Assembly: GCA_016795285.1 (NCBI GenBank)
Contig: JAEUIC010000023.1
Location: forward strand, 143,515 to 207,514
Reading direction: 5' to 3'
DNA: 64,000 nt
From: Planctomycetota bacterium
GTDB taxonomy: Bacteria > Planctomycetota > B15-G4 > SIAN01
Part shown: positions 17,790 through 25,749 of the stretch, piece by piece
Position numbering within the stretch: position 1 is the first letter of the stretch
Layout of the letters: every line of letters begins with the position of its first letter
Position numbers and translations under genes: made by a program
Notes under the pieces: model-generated
Seen by the model: the letters and a program-made list of their open reading frames with translations, nothing else
Databases searched by the model: none
What the model was told of the DNA's origin: nothing

Positions 17790-18148
17790 GCGCTCTCCTC
17801 CTTGGCGGATCTCATGTGGCGCGCACGCTACGCCGCGCGCGCTCTCCGCGGTCGGCACACGGTTGGCGATGGTGCCAGTCGAGGGGCGCCGCCGAGGCTG
17901 CGGAGATGACGGGATCCTTCGAGCAACGCCGTTCGTCCGAGGGCCGCCGCGGAACGGGGGATATCGGGACCGAGCACGTTGGCGCAGTCGAGGTGGGGTG
18001 GCGGCGCCAGCTGCCGGCTCTGCAGATGCTGCGCAGTATTGAACGACGCGTGGCGGCCACCGCAGGGTGGTTGCCCACGCGGGGCGATGGCTAAGGTGTT
18101 TCCCTTAGTTGGCCCGGGAAGGCCACTGAGGGAGAAGGAAGTACGGCC
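17790..18148. other. Intergenic region, 359 bases
   Basis: This is the divergent region between yceH and the FG-GAP gene. A small inverted repeat CTAAGG-N6-CCTTAG at 18091-18108, AT-rich compared with its surroundings, lies about 40 bases before the FG-GAP start and could be an operator or part of a promoter. GAGAAGGAAG just before 18149 is a likely ribosome site. Nothing else is recognised. Confidence 0.4.
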
Positions 18149-20119
18149 ATGGTTGAGCACGCTCTCGATCGCTTCGGATCGGAATCCGATCGTCTCCGGC
18201 GGCCCGCGCCGCGACCCCTCCCGCCCCGACTGCACCGCCGCCGTCTCTCGTCGGCCCCCCGGCACGGCCGGGCCACTCGCTTCGCCGTCCCCCTCACCGG
18301 GCTGGTCGCCGCGCTGTTCCACAGCGCCGCGCCGACCGCGACAGCGCAAGAGTGGCAGCAGCACTTCTCCGGCGAGGCGGCGCTCGACACGTTCGGCTCG
18401 ACCATCGCCGTGGTCGGCGACCTCGACGGCGACGCGATCGACGACCTCCTGGTCGGCGCGCCCAACTCCAGCACCAACGCTTGGCACGGCGGCGCGGCCT
18501 ATGCCTACTCGGGCGCGACGCGGACGCTGCTGGCGACTTGGCGCGGCCAGCGGCTCGATGACGCGCTCGGCCTCGCGCTGTGCGGGCCGGGCGATCTCGA
18601 TGGCGACGGCGTCGGCGAGCTGCTGATCGGCGCTCCCAACCTGATCGGCGGCAGCTTCCGCGGTCAGGTGAAGCTCTATTCGGGCGCGACGCGGGTGCTG
18701 CTGCGCACGTTCGACGGCGCCGTGCCGGGCGATGCCTTCGGCTCCTCGATCGCAGCGCTGGCCGACCAGACGGGCGATGGCGTCCCCGAGATCGCCATCG
18801 GCGCGCCGGGCGCGTCGGCCTACTTCATCTACGACGGCGCCAACGGCGGCGAGGTCGGCCAGTTCACGAGCCTCCAGCCCGACAGCAGCCTCGGCAACGC
18901 CATCGCGCCGGCCGACGACCTCGACCACGACGGCATCGGCGACTTCTTCGTCTCCGCCCCGTTCTGGCGCGACGCTTCCGGCATCGTCGTCGGCCGCCTG
19001 CAGCTGCGTTCCGGCCGCGACGGCTCGGTCCTGCGCAACCACTACGGCGAGAACCGCTCGAGCTTCCTGGTCGACTTCTACGGTTGGACGGCCATCGCCG
19101 TGACCGACGTCGACCGCGACGGCGTGCGCGACTACGCCACCGGCGCGTGGGCCTTCGGCAGCTGCCAGGAGGGGCGGATCTACGTCTACTCCGGCCGGAC
19201 CGGCCTCGAGATCGGCCGCTACGACGGCAGCGATTGCGGCGACCTCTCCGGCTACCTGCTGGCCGACGGCGGCGACCTCGACGGCGACGGCTCGGGCGAC
19301 CTGCTCGTCGGCCACCCGCAGCACGGCACCGACAACGAGGGGCAGCTCGAGCTGCTGGCCGCGTTCGATGGCAGCGAACTCTCGCGCATCGACGGCGAGC
19401 CGCGCACGCGGCTCGGCGCTGGGCTCGCGTCGGCGGCCGACCTCGACCACGATGGCGCGCCCGACCTGCTGGTCGCCTCGATCGGCGCGGTGACGACCTA
19501 CGTCGGCGAAGTCGACCGCTACGAATGCCGCGCGCCGACCGTCGCCGCGCTCTCCATCGCGCGCGCCGACCACCGCGACGACACGACCGTCACGCTCACC
19601 GGCAGCGCCCTGCGCGCCGAAGCGGGGCTGGTGGTGGAGCTCGATGGCGAGCGGGCGCCCGACCTGGTGCCGCTCGATTCGACGAGCTGCCAGTTCCGCG
19701 TGCCGCCCGGCGCGCCCGGCCCGGTGGTGCTGGCGGTGGCGACGCGGTTCGGCCGCGCCGAGGTGACCTTCCTGCGCACGCCGGCGATCACGCTGAGCGG
19801 CGTCCTCGCGCCCGCCGGCAGCGGCGTCTGGTCGAGCCATGTCGACGACGGCGACGGACTGCTGCTGATCGCCGGCATCCCGCCCGCTCGACCGACCGCC
19901 ACGCCGCCCTACCGCGGCAAGCTCGCGCTCCTGCCCTACTACGTGGTGGCGCTGGTGCCGGATGTGACGGGCGACCGCTTCGACCTGCCCTTCGACATCG
20001 CCGACGATCCCGCGCTCTCCGGCGTCACGCTGCTGGTGCAGGCGCTCGCGGGACCGAAGCTCGGCGGCAAGGGCAAGGACGCCGGCTGGACCAACTGGAT
20101 CGAGTTCACGATCGAGTGA
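18149..20119 (+). CDS. Secreted FG-GAP repeat (integrin-like beta-propeller) protein
   Basis: A 656-residue exported protein. A long Arg-rich N-terminal region precedes the hydrophobic signal (about 44-68, ending TATAQ). Seven FG-GAP repeats follow, each with a calcium-loop pattern: DLDGDAIDDLLVGAP, DLDGDGVGELLIGAP, DQTGDGVPEIAIGAP, DLDHDGIGDFFVSAP, DVDRDGVRDY, DLDGDGSGDLLVGHP and DLDHDGAPDLLVAS. They should form one seven-bladed propeller. An IPT/TIG-like segment (about 475-550) and a C-terminal domain ending in WTNWIEFTIE follow; that last domain resembles the N-terminal domain of the protein at 9838. An adhesive or ligand-binding role at the surface is likely. The N-terminal extension suggests the true start could be later. 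Confidence 0.85.
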   Translation: MVEHALDRFGSESDRLRRPAPRPLPPRLHRRRLSSAPRHGRATRFAVPLTGLVAALFHSAAPTATAQEWQQHFSGEAALDTFGSTIAVVGDLDGDAIDDLLVGAPNSSTNAWHGGAAYAYSGATRTLLATWRGQRLDDALGLALCGPGDLDGDGVGELLIGAPNLIGGSFRGQVKLYSGATRVLLRTFDGAVPGDAFGSSIAALADQTGDGVPEIAIGAPGASAYFIYDGANGGEVGQFTSLQPDSSLGNAIAPADDLDHDGIGDFFVSAPFWRDASGIVVGRLQLRSGRDGSVLRNHYGENRSSFLVDFYGWTAIAVTDVDRDGVRDYATGAWAFGSCQEGRIYVYSGRTGLEIGRYDGSDCGDLSGYLLADGGDLDGDGSGDLLVGHPQHGTDNEGQLELLAAFDGSELSRIDGEPRTRLGAGLASAADLDHDGAPDLLVASIGAVTTYVGEVDRYECRAPTVAALSIARADHRDDTTVTLTGSALRAEAGLVVELDGERAPDLVPLDSTSCQFRVPPGAPGPVVLAVATRFGRAEVTFLRTPAITLSGVLAPAGSGVWSSHVDDGDGLLLIAGIPPARPTATPPYRGKLALLPYYVVALVPDVTGDRFDLPFDIADDPALSGVTLLVQALAGPKLGGKGKDAGWTNWIEFTIE

Positions 20120-20145
20120 GCGGCGCGGCCGGCAAGATCGCGCGC

Positions 20146-20961
20146 ATGGCAGCATCCCTGGCAGGCGCAGCGATCCTCCTCACCGGCGCGAGCAGCGGCA
20201 TCGGCCGCGCGCTCGCGCTGGAGCTTGGCCGGCGCGGCGCGACGCTCCTCCTCACCGGCCGCGATGCGACACGACTTGCCGCCACGGCGCACGAGGTGAC
20301 GGCAACGGGCGGCCGCGCGGAGACGGCGTGCGCCGACCTCGCCGAGCCGGGCGCCGCGCGAGCGCTGGTCGAGACGGCGCTGCAGCGCCTCGGCCGCCTC
20401 GATGCACTGGTCAACAACGCCGGCTACGGCCTCTCCGCCTTCCTCGAGCAGGCGCCGCTGCCCGAGCTCGATCGCCTCTTCGCGGTGAACGTGCGCGCCG
20501 TCGTCGAAGCGACCCAGGCGGCGCTGCCGGCGCTGCGCGCGACGCGCGGGCAGGTGGTGAACGTCGGCTCGGTGGTCGGCCATCGCGGCCTGCCGGCGCT
20601 CGGTGGCTACTGCATGACGAAGGCGGCGCTGGCGTCGTTCAGCGAGGCGCTGCGGCCCGAGGTCGCGCGCGACGGCGTCCACGTGCTGCAGGTCGAGCCC
20701 GGCCTCACCACCACCGACTTCGGCCTCCATCGCGTCGTGGTCGGCCCCCATCCGCGCCACTTCCGCAGCTGGTTCGCGATGACGCCCGAGTCGGTCGCAC
20801 GCCGCATCGCCCGCGCGATGGAGCGGCGCCAGCGGCGCCTCGTGATGGGGCTGCCCGGCAAGGCGCTGATCGCCGCCAACGCGCTGGCGCCGTGGCTGGT
20901 CGAGCGCCTGCTCGCCCGCAAGGTCGTGCGCGACTACGGCGCCGCGCCGAGCAACCGCTAA
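20146..20961 (+). CDS. Short-chain dehydrogenase/reductase
   Basis: A 271-residue SDR enzyme. The cofactor motif TGASSGIG lies at about 13-20, LVNNAGYG near 90, the catalytic Ser in NVGSVVGHRG and the Tyr-x-x-x-Lys in YCMTKAAL. The TGRD at the end of beta-2 hints at NADP rather than NAD. The order and spacing match the classical SDR group that acts on small ketones or acyl chains; the substrate cannot be read. The C terminus (LPGKALIAANALAPWLVE) may touch the membrane. The gene begins 26 bases after the FG-GAP stop. Confidence 0.88.
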   Translation: MAASLAGAAILLTGASSGIGRALALELGRRGATLLLTGRDATRLAATAHEVTATGGRAETACADLAEPGAARALVETALQRLGRLDALVNNAGYGLSAFLEQAPLPELDRLFAVNVRAVVEATQAALPALRATRGQVVNVGSVVGHRGLPALGGYCMTKAALASFSEALRPEVARDGVHVLQVEPGLTTTDFGLHRVVVGPHPRHFRSWFAMTPESVARRIARAMERRQRRLVMGLPGKALIAANALAPWLVERLLARKVVRDYGAAPSNR

Positions 20962-21006
20962 CGTCCCCGCCCCTCGCGCGCCCGGGCGCGACCTCGGAGA
21001 GCCGCC

Positions 21007-22959
21007 ATGAGCCGCGATGCGCACCCCGCCGCCGATCCGCAAGTCGTCATCCACGACCTGATCGCCTTCCCGCCGTTGCACGACGCCGACCTCGCCGTGC
21101 GCACGCGCGGCTGCAGCCGCGAAGCGCTGGTGGCCGCGCTCGAGGACGCCATCGAGGATCTCGGCGACGTCGAAGCGGACGATGCCGAGGCGCGCGAGGA
21201 GGAATCGGCGCTGATCGAGCTGCTCGGCAAGCTCGCGCCCGACCACGCGTGGCTGGTCCCCGTCGATCCCGCGGCGTCGAGCAGCGCGGGCGACGCCGCC
21301 GCGTCTCCGGCTGCGGCGGCGGCCGCGCAGGCGGCCCGCAAGGCGCAGTTCGCGCGGCTGCGGGCGGTGCCGCCCGAGTACGAGGCGTCGCTGGTCGAGC
21401 GCGTCGCCGAGCTGGTCGCCCATCCGAGCGACGGCGCGGCGCTGGCCGACGCGCTGCTCGAGCTGCCCGAGGCGCTGCAGGTCCCGCTGCTCGGTCGGCT
21501 GGAGCGGGCGCGCGCGCGCTTCGGCACGCCGGCGCCGCTGCTCTACGAGCCGTTGCTGGCGAAGCCGCTGCCGGCCGCGCTGAAGGCGGCGGTCGATGCG
21601 ACGCTGGCGAGCGAGGTGGCGCGGCCGCGGCTGGTCGAAGGCTTCGCGTGGCTCTCGAGCTGCGACGGCGTCGGCGGCGTCACACTCTTCGCCGGCCTGC
21701 GCAACCCCGACTCGAGCCACACGGTGCTGCACGTCGCCTGCTCGGTGGTCGGCGGCGTCGAGGGGGTGATCGTCTTCGCGCGGCAGACGAAGAAGGCGAT
21801 CGAGAAGCTGATGGAGGAGGTGCGCGTCGACGGCATCGACTTCGTGCGCGCGCCGATCGAGCTGGCGGCGCGGCTGGTGGCCGATGCTGCCGAACGGGGC
21901 CATCGCGCCGGGCAGAAGCTCGCCGAGGCGGACGAGCAGGCGCTGGCGCTGCTGGCGCCGGTGAAGCTCGCCGCGCGGCCGAGCGGCGGCGCGCCGCTGG
22001 TGATCGCGATGCCGCCCGAGCCGGTCGAAGCGCTCTTCCGCCGCGGCGAGTACGCGTCGTGGTTCCTCGACGCGGGCGACCTGCTCGATGCGGGCGTCGA
22101 GCTGCCGCGCGCCGACCATGTCGCCGACGAGTGGGTCGAGGCGGCGCTGCCGAAGCTCGATCGCGAGCCGCTGCGCGCGCGCCTCGCCGCGATGGCCTCC
22201 TACATGGGCCTCTGGCACGAGCTGCGCCGCGAGACGCAGCTGGCGGCGCTGCTGCGCGCGCAGGCGTGGCCGGCGACGCTCTCCTTCCGCGGCGATGCGC
22301 TCACCGAGCACGGCGAGGCGAGCAGCCCGTGCAGCTCGGCGCCGACCAACGAGCTCTTCTTCGGCATCGTCGCGCGCTCCTTCTTCCTGGTGCAGTCGCA
22401 GCTCGAGCCGGTGGCGCTGGCCGCGGAGCTCGGCGATCCGGAGCTGCGCCAGGGGTTGAAGGAGACGCTCTTCGCCGACGTCCGCGCGCCGCGCGGCGAG
22501 GAGCTGGCGCGCCTCGACGTCGCCGAGTACGCGCTGCTGCTGATCGAGGACTCGCTCCACCTCGTGGCGCCCGCGCGCCGGCCGAAGGGGGAGGCGCTCG
22601 AGCGGCTGGCGGAGCGCGTCGCGGGTGCGGTGGTGGCGTTGCGCGGCGCCGGGAAGCTGGTCAGTCGGCGCGCGGTCGACGGGCCGCCGCCGCCGGAGTT
22701 GTTGGCCGCGCTGCAACCCGAGGGCGGCACGCTCCACGCCAGCGATGCGACCGTGCTGGCGGCGGCGCTGCAGCGCGGGCTCGTCGAGGAGCTCTTCGGA
22801 CAGGTCTGCAGCGACTGCCCGATCGACTGCTGGCGCGACCTGAAGCAGGACGCTGCGGCGCCCTTCTTCGCGACGGCGCACCCGGCCGCGGAGGTGATCG
22901 AGGCGCTGGCCGGCGAAGGCGAAGAGGACGAGGGCGAGGACGGCGACGCGTCGCGCTGA
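21007..22959 (+). CDS. Large cytosolic protein of unknown function with C-terminal Cys cluster
   Basis: A 650-residue protein without signal peptide or membrane helices. The middle contains a mixed alpha/beta region (GVGGVTLFAGLRNPDSSHTV, then GVEGVIVFARQTKKAIEKLM). The C terminus carries CSDCPIDCW, which looks like a small metal or redox site, followed by an acidic tail. Codon and residue usage (balanced charged residues, few Arg runs) support a real gene, and GGAGAG precedes the ATG. I do not recognise the family. It follows the SDR gene by 45 bases and could be co-transcribed. Confidence 0.65.
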   Translation: MSRDAHPAADPQVVIHDLIAFPPLHDADLAVRTRGCSREALVAALEDAIEDLGDVEADDAEAREEESALIELLGKLAPDHAWLVPVDPAASSSAGDAAASPAAAAAAQAARKAQFARLRAVPPEYEASLVERVAELVAHPSDGAALADALLELPEALQVPLLGRLERARARFGTPAPLLYEPLLAKPLPAALKAAVDATLASEVARPRLVEGFAWLSSCDGVGGVTLFAGLRNPDSSHTVLHVACSVVGGVEGVIVFARQTKKAIEKLMEEVRVDGIDFVRAPIELAARLVADAAERGHRAGQKLAEADEQALALLAPVKLAARPSGGAPLVIAMPPEPVEALFRRGEYASWFLDAGDLLDAGVELPRADHVADEWVEAALPKLDREPLRARLAAMASYMGLWHELRRETQLAALLRAQAWPATLSFRGDALTEHGEASSPCSSAPTNELFFGIVARSFFLVQSQLEPVALAAELGDPELRQGLKETLFADVRAPRGEELARLDVAEYALLLIEDSLHLVAPARRPKGEALERLAERVAGAVVALRGAGKLVSRRAVDGPPPPELLAALQPEGGTLHASDATVLAAALQRGLVEELFGQVCSDCPIDCWRDLKQDAAAPFFATAHPAAEVIEALAGEGEEDEGEDGDASR

Positions 22960-22969
22960 TCGTCGCGCG

Positions 22970-24292
22970 TCAGGCGCGGTCGGCGCGACGGCGGCCGAGG
23001 AGGTGCGCGAGGCTCGCGGCGGCCACCACCGTCCCGAGTGCGAGCAGGCTGTCCCGCGGCGCCGCCACGACCGCACCGATCGCGAACCAGAGCACCGCGC
23101 CCACGAAGACGATCGGCACCCACGGCCAACCGCGGCACGCCACCGCTTCGCCGCCTTCGCGGAGCCGCACGCGCACCAGCCCGACCACCGCCGCCGCCGC
23201 GCAGAGGCTCAACGTCCAGCCGATGTAGGTCATCAACTGCTGCAGGCCGGTCGCCCACAGGAAGAGCAGCGCGATGGCCGCTTGGGCGACGATCGCGGCG
23301 CGCGGCGGCTGGCCCGCGACCGTGCCGAGCGCACGCGGCAGCGCGCCGTCGTCGGCCATGCGCGCCACGACGCGCGGACCGGCCATCGTCATGCCGAGGA
23401 TCGAGGTGAGCAGCGCGAGCGAGACGGTCGCCGTCACCAAGAGCTCGCCCGGCCGGCCGAGCAACGCGCGCGCGGCGATCGCGGCGACCTCCGGGCGGCC
23501 GACCAGCTCGGAGCCGTCGACCGACCAGAGGAAGACGGCGTTCAGCGCGAGGTAGAGCGCGGTCACGAGGAGGCAGCCGTGCACCATCGCGCGCGGCACG
23601 TTGCGGCGCGCGTCGACGACCTCGCCGGCGATGTAGGCGCTGGCGTTCCAGCCCGAGTAGGCCAGGTAGATCCACGGCATCGAGGCGACGAGGCCGCGCC
23701 ACGGCGACGCGACCGGCGGCGCAGCGTGCGTCGGCGCGCGCCCGAAGAGCCGCAGCGACGCGATCAGGAACAGCGCCATCAGCGCCAGCTTCGCCGCCAC
23801 GACCCGATCCTGCAGCCGCGTGCCGAGCTCGACGCGCCGGCCATGCAGCCACGCCGCCAGCACGATCGCGACGGTGCCGACCCACGGCTGCGTGGGCTCG
23901 CCGATCGCGAGGCAGCGGCAGCCGTAGACCTGCAGCAGGTGGGCCGCGGCGGCGAGCGGCGCGCCGAAGCCGGCCACCATCGACACGAGGCCGGCCGCGG
24001 TGCCGGCGGTCGGATGGAGCGTGCGCCGCAGGTACTCGTACTCGCCGCCCGAATCCGGGAAGCGCAGCGCCAGCGCGCCGTAGCTGAGCGCCCCGCACAG
24101 CGCGATGGCGCCGCCGGCGAGCCACGCGAGCAGCACGGCGCCGCGGCTGCCGAGATCGTGCAGCGCGAAGCCCGACGTCGTGAAGACGCCGACGCCGATC
24201 ATGCTGGCGATGACCAGCGCGGTGGCGCTGCGCGCGGCGATCGGCGCGGTCGGCGCGGTCGGCGGCTCGCTCGGCTTCACGGCCGAATTCAC
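22970..24292 (-). CDS. APC superfamily amino acid permease
   Basis: A 440-residue membrane protein with about twelve hydrophobic segments. The first helix carries the unwound APC motif SMIGVGVFTTSGF, followed by FPDSGGEYEYLRR and, in the sixth-helix region, YLAYSGWNASAYIAGEV. This motif set places it among amino acid/polyamine/organocation transporters, with no clue to the substrate. The start is a GTG at 24292 that overlaps the stop of the upstream methyltransferase gene by four bases (GTGA), implying translational coupling. It converges on the unknown 650-residue protein gene with a 10-base gap. Confidence 0.85.
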   Translation of the reverse strand: MNSAVKPSEPPTAPTAPIAARSATALVIASMIGVGVFTTSGFALHDLGSRGAVLLAWLAGGAIALCGALSYGALALRFPDSGGEYEYLRRTLHPTAGTAAGLVSMVAGFGAPLAAAAHLLQVYGCRCLAIGEPTQPWVGTVAIVLAAWLHGRRVELGTRLQDRVVAAKLALMALFLIASLRLFGRAPTHAAPPVASPWRGLVASMPWIYLAYSGWNASAYIAGEVVDARRNVPRAMVHGCLLVTALYLALNAVFLWSVDGSELVGRPEVAAIAARALLGRPGELLVTATVSLALLTSILGMTMAGPRVVARMADDGALPRALGTVAGQPPRAAIVAQAAIALLFLWATGLQQLMTYIGWTLSLCAAAAVVGLVRVRLREGGEAVACRGWPWVPIVFVGAVLWFAIGAVVAAPRDSLLALGTVVAAASLAHLLGRRRADRA

Positions 24293-25047
24293 GGCCGGCG
24301 GAAGCGCAGCACGTAGTTCTCGCGGAGGTAGGGCGTCTCCTCGCGGCGGACGAACTCGAAGCCCGCGGCCTCGATCTCCTGGCGCACGACCGCCTCGCTG
24401 GCGCGCACGTGGCCGAGGATCCACTCGCTGCTCACGCCCGGCTCGCGGATGAAGTCGAGGATCACCAGTTCGCCGCCCGGCCTGAGCGCGGTGCGGATCG
24501 AGGCGAGCGTGGAGCGCGGGAACTCGAAGTGGTGGTAGGTGTCGCAGACGAAGGCGAGGTCGACGCTGGCCGGCGGCAGCTCGACGCTGCGCTCGGTGCA
24601 GAGCACCGGCTCGATCTGCGGCAGCTGCGCCGCCGCCGCTTCGGCGCGCAGGTGGTCGACGAAGTTCTTCGCGATGTCGACGGCGAAGACGCGCCCCTTC
24701 GGCCCGACCTGCGGCGCGAACAGCAGCGTGTAGAGCCCGGTGCCGGCGCCGATGTCGGCGACCGCGAGGCCCGGCCGCAGCCCGAGCAGCGCGACGACCC
24801 GCTCGCGCTGCGCGAAGACCTCGCGGCTCTCGACCTCGAAGCGCTGCTCGTACTTGGCGATGTCGAGCGCGGGATCGAGGAAGTCCTTGTTGATGCCGGG
24901 CTTGACGCTCTCTTCCGGGGGCGGCGGCGGAGCCGGCGGGGCGGGCGGGACGCTGCTGCAACCGGCGAGGGCCGCGGCGAGCGCGGCGGCCAGCGTGAAG
25001 GAGCGCGCGGCCGCGGCGAGCGCGACGCGGAGATCACGGAGCGACAT
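24289..25047 (-). CDS. Lipoprotein with class I SAM-dependent methyltransferase domain
   Basis: A 252-residue protein. The N terminus is a lipoprotein signal with lipobox LAGC at about 27-30, then a Pro-rich linker (PPAPPAPPPPPEE). The rest is a class I methyltransferase: motif I VADIGAGTGLYTLLFA at about 95-110, motif II VFAVDIAKNFV, motif IV DLAFVCDTYHHFE and RPGGELVILDFI. SAM is cytoplasmic, so an exported methyltransferase is unexpected, though signal-bearing members of this family are known in Gram-negative bacteria. The four-base overlap with the permease gene links the two functionally. Possibly the domain binds a different ligand. Confidence 0.82.
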   Translation of the reverse strand: MSLRDLRVALAAAARSFTLAAALAAALAGCSSVPPAPPAPPPPPEESVKPGINKDFLDPALDIAKYEQRFEVESREVFAQRERVVALLGLRPGLAVADIGAGTGLYTLLFAPQVGPKGRVFAVDIAKNFVDHLRAEAAAAQLPQIEPVLCTERSVELPPASVDLAFVCDTYHHFEFPRSTLASIRTALRPGGELVILDFIREPGVSSEWILGHVRASEAVVRQEIEAAGFEFVRREETPYLRENYVLRFRRP

Positions 25048-25184
25048 GGCGAGGTCTCGATGGAGGGGGCGAGCCGAAGCGGCCGCGGCAGCTTAGTTCT
25101 TGCCGCTCGCTTGCTCCGATTCGAACCCCTCGTCGTCGAGCTCCATCGCCGGCGGCGGCGCGCGTCGCGTGCGCGGCGTGGCGG

Positions 25185-25616
25185 TCAGCGCGAGTGCCAG
25201 TTCCCGGCGCCCGACGCGCGCCACGCCGATTGCGAGGCGAGCTCGCCGGCGAGGTTCGAGCCTCCGCCGGTCGAGGCGCTGCCGGAGCCGCCCGCGCCGC
25301 CGCCGGTCATCTGCTGCAGCTGCGCCAGTGCCGCCATCCACTGCGCTTGGTTGCGCTGGAACTGCGCCTCGTCGACCATCCAGCCGCTGAGCGTCCCGCC
25401 GGCGCCGTCGAACGCCAAATGGACCGGCACGAATCCCTTCATCCACTGGTGCAGCGAGTAGCTCCAGACGCGTTGCTCGCCGAGCTGCTGCACGTGCTTC
25501 GGTTCTCCCAGCAGCGCCACCACTTCCGCCGTCGTCATGCCGCAGCGCAGTTGCTGCAACTTGGCAATGGCCCCCAACTTGTTGATCGCCCCGCGGAGCA
25601 TTCCGGTCAAACCCAT
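25185..25616 (-). CDS. SmpA/BamE-like small protein
   Basis: A 143-residue protein. The central motif LRCGMTTAEVVALLGEP, followed about 12 residues later by RVWSYSL, is the pattern of the SmpA/OmlA (BamE-like) fold, where the GMTxxEVxxLLGxP loop is conserved. No signal peptide or lipobox is visible. The C-terminal 40 residues are Gly/Ser-rich. The start MGLTGML is preceded by GGAG at good spacing and is preferred to an ATG four codons upstream. Its role is unknown; it lies 133 bases upstream of the S9 peptidase end on the same strand. Confidence 0.7.
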   Translation of the reverse strand: MGLTGMLRGAINKLGAIAKLQQLRCGMTTAEVVALLGEPKHVQQLGEQRVWSYSLHQWMKGFVPVHLAFDGAGGTLSGWMVDEAQFQRNQAQWMAALAQLQQMTGGGAGGSGSASTGGGSNLAGELASQSAWRASGAGNWHSR

Positions 25617-25749
25617 CGCGAGCTCCAACGAACACGCCCACAGCCAGCCGAGTGCAGCGCAGCGGCTGCGCAGCTCCCTCGGGCCGAGCGGAATCGGGAG
25701 CGCGCCGTCACGCGGAGCGACCGCCGACGATGGCGCGCCCTCCCTCCGC

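Noticed and set aside
19939..23076. A 1045-codon minus-strand frame across the SDR and the 650-residue protein genes
   Set aside because: It crosses two well-supported genes and their gap and has only low-complexity Arg/Gln/Ala sequence.
24289..24961. A single fused methyltransferase-permease protein
   Set aside because: A longer frame exists upstream of the permease, but it is a different frame from the methyltransferase, which has its own start, lipobox and stop. The GTGA overlap explains the arrangement.
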